DNA of 11,455 bases from Pseudomonadota bacterium (GTDB lineage Bacteria; SAR324; XYD2-FULL-50-16; JAHJRI01): assembly GCA_022360105.1 (NCBI GenBank), contig JAKSDL010000666.1, positions 1-11,455 of the forward strand, given 5' to 3'. Of this stretch, positions 8,031 through 11,455 are shown piece by piece. A program made the position numbers and the translations under genes. The notes beneath the pieces are model-generated. The model saw only the letters and a list, made by a program, of their open reading frames with translations. It was not told the origin of the DNA and made no database searches. Position 1 is the stretch's first letter, and the number at the start of each line of letters is the position of its first letter.

Positions 8031-9072
8031 GCAGGACCTGTCTTTTCCAAGGCTGCTAAAGCCTTTGTATATTTTCATCATGGCCGCCGTTTTCCTGTTA
8101 AACGGCTGCGATCTATTCAAAGAAAAACCCGTCGAGCTTTCCGGTTCCGCATTGGGAACCACTTACTCCCTCAAACTTTTTGGTATTCCCGATCATGTTG
8201 AAGTGCGGGAGCTTCACGATCAGATAAAAATCGTGATGAATGCCGTGGAGGCTTCCATGTCGGTGCACAACTCAAATTCCGAGGTCTCTCAGTTTAATCG
8301 GCATACCAGTAAGGACTGGTTTCGGGTTTCCGGGAAGATGTTTCAGGTAATCAAGGAAGCTCAATCGATCAGCAACGACTCTGAAGGGGCGTTTGATGTA
8401 ACTATTGGTAATCTGATCGAATTGTGGGGATTTGGAAGAAGAATGCCTCCCAGGAGTATTCCCCGGAAAGAGGATATCGATCGAATAAAATACACAACCG
8501 GTTATAAACATCTTCAGCTCTCCCAATCGAGTAACTCAATCAAAAAAGCCATTCCGGGATTGACTCTTAACTTATCTGCAATAGCCAAAGGTTATGCAGT
8601 GGATTCCGTGTCCGAGCTACTAAATGAAATTGGTATCGAACGCTACCTGGTGGAAATTGGGGGAGAGTTGAGAGCAAAAGGGGTGAAAGAGCCGGGAAAG
8701 CCCTGGCTGGTGGCAATAGAACGACCTGAAACGGATAAGCGCAGCATATACAAGATTATCAGGTTATCGGACATGAGTATGGCAACTTCCGGTGATTATA
8801 GAAACTATTATGAAATAGAAGGTGAGCGATTTTCCCATACCATTAACCCTTTTACCGGCCGCCCCGTTGAAAACAATATTGCCTCGGTCAGTGTTATGCA
8901 CTCTTCCTGCATGAAAGCAGATGCCCTGGCCACAACATTGATGTCCATGGGATACAGTGTTGGAAGCCAGTTTGCAGAAGATATGGGCTTGGCTGTATTA
9001 TGGATTTTAAGGACAGAAAACGGGATCATTGAAAAGACATCTTCCCGATTTGATTCCAACCTTTTGCAATAG
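8014..9072 (+). CDS. apbE: FAD:protein FMN transferase ApbE, probable periplasmic lipoprotein
   Basis: ApbE uses FAD to attach FMN to the threonine of SGAT-type motifs; here the evident targets are NqrB Thr230 and NqrC Thr225. From the ATG at 8014 the protein has 352 residues. It starts with a basic n-region ([11 protein letters not shown]), a hydrophobic core and a lipobox-like LNGC with Cys32. Family blocks in order are [15 protein letters not shown] (127-141), [12 protein letters not shown] (186-197), GGELRAKG (216-223), [11 protein letters not shown] (257-267), [11 protein letters not shown] (275-285) and ADALATTLM (302-310), where Asp and Thr are expected Mg2+/FAD-site residues. Alternative starts are GTG 7987, deeper inside nqrF, and ATG 8080, which would leave too short a signal without positive charge. 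No strong ribosome-binding site is seen, so translation may be coupled to nqrF. Confidence 0.93.
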   Translation: MILVAKQDLSFPRLLKPLYIFIMAAVFLLNGCDLFKEKPVELSGSALGTTYSLKLFGIPDHVEVRELHDQIKIVMNAVEASMSVHNSNSEVSQFNRHTSKDWFRVSGKMFQVIKEAQSISNDSEGAFDVTIGNLIELWGFGRRMPPRSIPRKEDIDRIKYTTGYKHLQLSQSSNSIKKAIPGLTLNLSAIAKGYAVDSVSELLNEIGIERYLVEIGGELRAKGVKEPGKPWLVAIERPETDKRSIYKIIRLSDMSMATSGDYRNYYEIEGERFSHTINPFTGRPVENNIASVSVMHSSCMKADALATTLMSMGYSVGSQFAEDMGLAVLWILRTENGIIEKTSSRFDSNLLQ

Positions 9073-9078
9073 AACACG

Positions 9079-9270
9079 ATGGAAGTTGTTATTGTCTCTA
9101 CGATCATTTTTACCCTGGCTGTTTTAGCCTTGTCGCTGGGTACCATGTTGGGGGGAAGACAGCCTAAAGGGCAATGCGGAAGTTCTTCGCTTCACGAGGA
9201 AAGCTGCATCAAGGATAGTGAAGGAAACAAAATTCGGAGTTGTCCGCAATGCAGTTGCGAAACTGAATAG
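9079..9270 (+). CDS. nqrM: Na+-NQR maturation protein NqrM (DUF539 family)
   Basis: NqrM is a small membrane protein required for assembly of Na+-NQR, thought to help deliver iron to the NqrD/NqrE cysteine site. The 63-residue protein has one membrane segment (about 3-23), then the GG-RxxKGxCG turn typical of the family, and a soluble tail with Cys33, 43, 55, 58 and 60. The CPQCSC cluster at 55-60 is a plausible metal-binding motif. The gene begins 6 bases after the apbE stop and is the last of the operon. A terminator follows 24 bases later. The ribosome-binding site is weak, so coupling with apbE is likely. Confidence 0.9.
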   Translation: MEVVIVSTIIFTLAVLALSLGTMLGGRQPKGQCGSSSLHEESCIKDSEGNKIRSCPQCSCETE

Positions 9271-9294
9271 CTGCCTACCCGGGCTCAGGAGGGC

Positions 9295-9330
9295 AAAGAT
9301 CTGAATTTGCTATGGATTTGGATCTTTTTT
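9295..9330 (+). terminator. Rho-independent terminator of the nqr operon
   Basis: AAAGATC (9295-9301) pairs with GATCTTT (9321-9327). The stem can extend inward through 9302-9308 with 9314-9320, using A-T and G-T pairs, to a 5-base loop. Six T residues run from 9325 to 9330. The placement 24 bases after the nqrM stop fits. The element overlaps the stop codon and last codons of the convergent minus-strand gene. Confidence 0.75.
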
Positions 9331-9933
9331 AATCAGGGTCTTCAATTTAGGGATCAGGGATTTTTTCTCGATAGTACTTATTTTGCCTGCCAGAATTTGC
9401 TTCTCTTTTTTATCCACCGCTTCCCACAAATCCACCTGGGGCAATTTCGCTTTTGGATCCTCTTTGACTTTGTTTTCATTGTTTTTTGATTTCCCAAAGA
9501 CCTGTGAAACGATATTGCGGAATTCTATTTCGTGGGTATCACCCTTAGTTTGTTCCGGCTGTTGATCTTCAATTATCGATTGGTTGCAAGCCGTTTCCAC
9601 CGTGCGAACAATGTCTCCCTGGTCGTCGTTCATGTCCAGGTTGGCATAAAGCCCGCGAACTTCTTCGGCGAAATCCAATTGTTCATAATTCTGGGTGATA
9701 AAAACAATGGGAATATCAGCGTGACGATTGAAGACTTCAGCCAGATCTTTCCCCAAGGCACTTTCATGACCAAAAAACAGCCAGACAATAGCATCGATCT
9801 GTTGTTTTCCCAAAATCTCCTTGGTCTTCAAGACTCCCCTGGAATAAAAGCAGGTAAACCCGGAGTCTTCCAAGCGAATAAACAGTGGGTTGGGGAGATC
9901 TTCAGAAGAGACAATCAGCAGATTCGCATCCAT
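9310..9933 (-). CDS. Protein with degenerate receiver-like domain, function unknown
   Basis: The 207-residue product has an N-terminal part (about 1-115) with the alternating pattern of a response-regulator receiver: strand NLLIVSS (4-10), strand DAIVWLF (47-53), strand IPIVFIT (74-80) and helices between. The phosphorylation chemistry looks lost: the acidic pair after strand 1 is Ser-Ser (9-10), the expected phospho-Asp near 52 is Leu and the conserved Lys after strand 5 is not evident; only the Thr at 80 remains. A Gln/Glu-rich linker (about 120-136) leads to a highly charged Lys-rich tail (about 147-207) with no recognisable DNA-binding or enzymatic domain. There is no signal peptide or membrane segment. 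No clear ribosome-binding site precedes the ATG. It converges on the nqr operon and diverges from the RluA-family gene. A true receiver ancestry is an inference from pattern only. Confidence 0.75.
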   Translation of the reverse strand: MDANLLIVSSEDLPNPLFIRLEDSGFTCFYSRGVLKTKEILGKQQIDAIVWLFFGHESALGKDLAEVFNRHADIPIVFITQNYEQLDFAEEVRGLYANLDMNDDQGDIVRTVETACNQSIIEDQQPEQTKGDTHEIEFRNIVSQVFGKSKNNENKVKEDPKAKLPQVDLWEAVDKKEKQILAGKISTIEKKSLIPKLKTLIKKDPNP

Positions 9934-9986
9934 GTTTTCAGTCGGTAGTTTTGTTCAAAAAGTGGAATTAATTATGAAAAAGGGAA

Positions 9987-10008
9987 CTCAGTATATAGTA
10001 TAACTGAG
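9987..10008. repeat. Dyad CTCAGT-N10-ACTGAG
   Basis: CTCAGT (9987-9992) and ACTGAG (10003-10008) form exact 6-bp inverted arms around an AT-rich 10-base centre. The dyad covers the -10 box of the likely promoter of the minus-strand pseudo-receiver gene. This is the geometry of an operator, though an RNA hairpin in the leader is also possible. Confidence 0.5.
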
Positions 10009-10018
10009 GGGATAGCAA
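9990..10018 (-). promoter_or_regulatory. Probable promoter of the pseudo-receiver gene
   Basis: On the minus strand TTGCTA (10018-10013, four of six -35 matches) is followed after 17 bases by TATACT (9995-9990, five of six -10 matches). Transcription would begin near 9983, giving a leader of about 50 bases. The box lies inside the inverted repeat at 9987-10008. Confidence 0.5.
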
Positions 10019-10136
10019 AGGCTCGGGTTGATGTAAACCACAATCCGGCTTTTATCAGTCGGTTGATGACTTAAGTAATCACCAGTTGCTTTCCAAAAGT
10101 GTATACTTAAAGTTTAAATAACCATCTTTTCTATCC

Positions 10137-11135
10137 ATGTCGGCCTTTGATCCGCTCGATACTTTAACTGTTTTATTAGTCATGCAATCTTTTTGCTATA
10201 CCAGGCATCAAACAAAAGAAACCCTGATAGATTTTCTGGTGCGGCGCTTTCCTTACCAAACCAGGGAGAATTGGATCAAGTCAATTGAATCGGGAGCTAT
10301 CAGGGTAAATGAAAAAAAGACGATCCCTTCCTTTGTTCTCTCCAGTAAAGATGTTATCTCTTATGACAGGCCGCGTTCAGAAGAACCTGAAGTTGATACA
10401 CGTTACCGGATACTTTATTTGGATCAGTATATTTTGGTTGTAGAAAAAAACGGAAATATTCCCATAGCCGAGTCCGGCAGATATTACCGCAACACCTTGA
10501 TTAACATATTAAAAGAAAAAGAAGGTTTTTCGGAACTCTATGCGGTCCATCGTCTTGATAAGGAAACATCGGGAGTCTTGTTGATTTCACGCCAAAAGGA
10601 AATAGCAACGAGACTGGGAGTACAGTTTGCCAACCAGGTTCCTAAAAAAACGTATCATGCGATTTTAAGGGGAGAATTGACTTGTGATGAGAGGTTGGTT
10701 GATCAACCCATAAAAAGATGTTCCACGGAACAAAGCAAAATCAGAATCAGACAGGTGGTGGATGATCAGGGGAAACCGTCCAAAACATTGTTTCGTAAAA
10801 TCGCTGCTAACAATTATCTGACGCTTTCAGAAATCCAAACCTTCAGCGGGCGAACTCACCAGATTCGCTGTCATGCAGAATATATCGGGTATCCACTCTT
10901 AGGGGATAAATTGTATGGACAGGATGATGATGATTTTTTGGATTTCCTGAACGAAAAAAGGCGGCCGGAGTTTGAATCATACGGGAGCTTAAGTCGGCAA
11001 TTATTGCACGCCTCCAGCCTTTCCTTTGATCATCCTGAAACGGGACAGGAAATGAGTTTTCAATCGGATTATTATGAAGAATTTTCCCGCTTTCCTAAAG
11101 TCAAGGAATGGTTGGATGCTAACATTGACCGATAG
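10137..11135 (+). CDS. RluA-family RNA pseudouridine synthase
   Basis: Enzymes of this family isomerise specific uridines to pseudouridine in rRNA or tRNA in the cytoplasm. The 332-residue protein has an S4-like RNA-binding segment (about 27-75, from TKETLIDFLVRRF) and the catalytic motif HRLDKETSG (138-146) with Asp141 as nucleophile. It also has KTYHAIL (171-177) with the conserved Tyr173, and SGRTHQIRCH (237-246). The exact member (RluA, RluC, RluD or a paralogue) and its target uridine cannot be told from sequence alone, so no symbol is given. The start is uncertain: ATG 10137 and ATG 10179 are both in frame and neither has a good ribosome-binding site. A TATACT box at 10102-10107 lacks a matching -35. 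The 3' end overlaps the convergent psd gene by 17 bases. Confidence 0.93.
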   Translation: MSAFDPLDTLTVLLVMQSFCYTRHQTKETLIDFLVRRFPYQTRENWIKSIESGAIRVNEKKTIPSFVLSSKDVISYDRPRSEEPEVDTRYRILYLDQYILVVEKNGNIPIAESGRYYRNTLINILKEKEGFSELYAVHRLDKETSGVLLISRQKEIATRLGVQFANQVPKKTYHAILRGELTCDERLVDQPIKRCSTEQSKIRIRQVVDDQGKPSKTLFRKIAANNYLTLSEIQTFSGRTHQIRCHAEYIGYPLLGDKLYGQDDDDFLDFLNEKRRPEFESYGSLSRQLLHASSLSFDHPETGQEMSFQSDYYEEFSRFPKVKEWLDANIDR

Positions 11136-11455
11136 CTTGTCCCATTTTCACAGCCTTACCCTTTCTTAAGTCAGTGGGCTTAAACCGGTCTTTTTCAAAT
11201 AGCAGAATCACGGTGCTACCAAGTTGAAAGCGACCCACCTCATCGCCCTTCTCGTATAGTCTGGCTGGGAAGACAGGCAGATACAATTGAGTTTTTTCTC
11301 CGCTGTTGGAGGTGAGATCGCTGTATTCCACTTTTATTTTGCCAACCACCGTGGCTCCGACTTTAACCATTCCAACAGAACTGCTTTTTCCTTCCAGGGC
11401 GGTAACAATTCTCTCATTAATCGAAAAAAGCCCGCCAATGTGTTTTACTCCGAAA
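11119..11455 (-). CDS. psd: Phosphatidylserine decarboxylase, C-terminal part (runs off window)
   Basis: Psd converts phosphatidylserine to phosphatidylethanolamine at the inner membrane using a self-generated pyruvoyl group. The 111 visible residues are the C-terminal portion of the proenzyme, starting FGVKHIGGLFSINERIVTAL. VGATVVGKIKV follows, then the GRFQLGST signature, where self-cleavage occurs between Gly and Ser; this Ser codon is at 11217-11215 and becomes the pyruvoyl group. Downstream is KAVKMGQAIGQC and the stop at 11121-11119. The ATG at 11370 is internal, because the frame stays open and family-like beyond it to the window edge. The LGST motif means this is the bacterial proenzyme type. 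No break is seen; the N-terminal part lies outside the window. Confidence 0.95.
   Translation of the reverse strand, partial: FGVKHIGGLFSINERIVTALEGKSSSVGMVKVGATVVGKIKVEYSDLTSNSGEKTQLYLPVFPARLYEKGDEVGRFQLGSTVILLFEKDRFKPTDLRKGKAVKMGQAIGQC

Noticed and set aside
9532..9948. 138-residue plus-strand open frame opposite the pseudo-receiver gene
   Set aside because: It is antisense to the minus-strand gene, which has a better receiver-like pattern, its own promoter and a sensible end. The plus-strand product shows no domain pattern.

Overview
This window reads as an ordinary chromosomal segment of a Gram-negative, probably proteobacterial and possibly marine, bacterium of moderate to slightly AT-rich composition. 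The evidence is a complete sodium-pumping NADH:quinone oxidoreductase operon in the nqrABCDEF-apbE-nqrM order known from Vibrio-like and Haemophilus-like bacteria, an ApbE with a lipoprotein-type signal, and a bacterial phosphatidylserine decarboxylase. The sequence alone does not fix the genus. I see no insertion sequence, phage gene, tRNA, rRNA or CRISPR array.

Layout. Bases 1-186 hold the last 61 codons of an unrecognised plus-strand gene. It converges on prfB (release factor 2, minus strand, 1353 to 240), which is interrupted after codon 24 by the in-frame UGA of the autoregulatory +1 frameshift. An 828-base gene-free stretch (1354-2181) separates prfB from the divergent nqr operon. It holds a cluster of hairpins near prfB and two perfect TATAAT boxes near nqrA, and the promoter-proximal box has a usable -35. 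The nqr genes follow from 2182 to 9270, closely packed or overlapping except for a 65-base gap before nqrF. A strong intrinsic terminator at 9295-9330 ends the operon.

Next comes a minus-strand gene (9933 to 9310) for a protein with a degenerate receiver-like domain. It has its own plausible promoter, overlapped by a dyad. It is divergent from an RluA-family pseudouridine synthase gene (10137-11135), whose 3' end overlaps by 17 bases the 3' end of a minus-strand psd gene that runs off the window.

How the genes work together. NqrA-F form the membrane complex that couples NADH oxidation and quinone reduction to Na+ export. ApbE attaches FMN to the SGAT threonines of NqrB (Thr230) and NqrC (Thr225). 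NqrM is needed to assemble the iron centre held by the paired cysteines of NqrD (26, 109) and NqrE (27, 125). One operon therefore encodes the pump and its two dedicated maturation factors. The flanking genes serve translation termination, RNA modification and phospholipid synthesis and have no evident link to the pump. I found no clearly new multi-gene system. The parts most worth a second look are the pseudo-receiver gene with its promoter/dyad and the structured DNA between prfB and nqrA.
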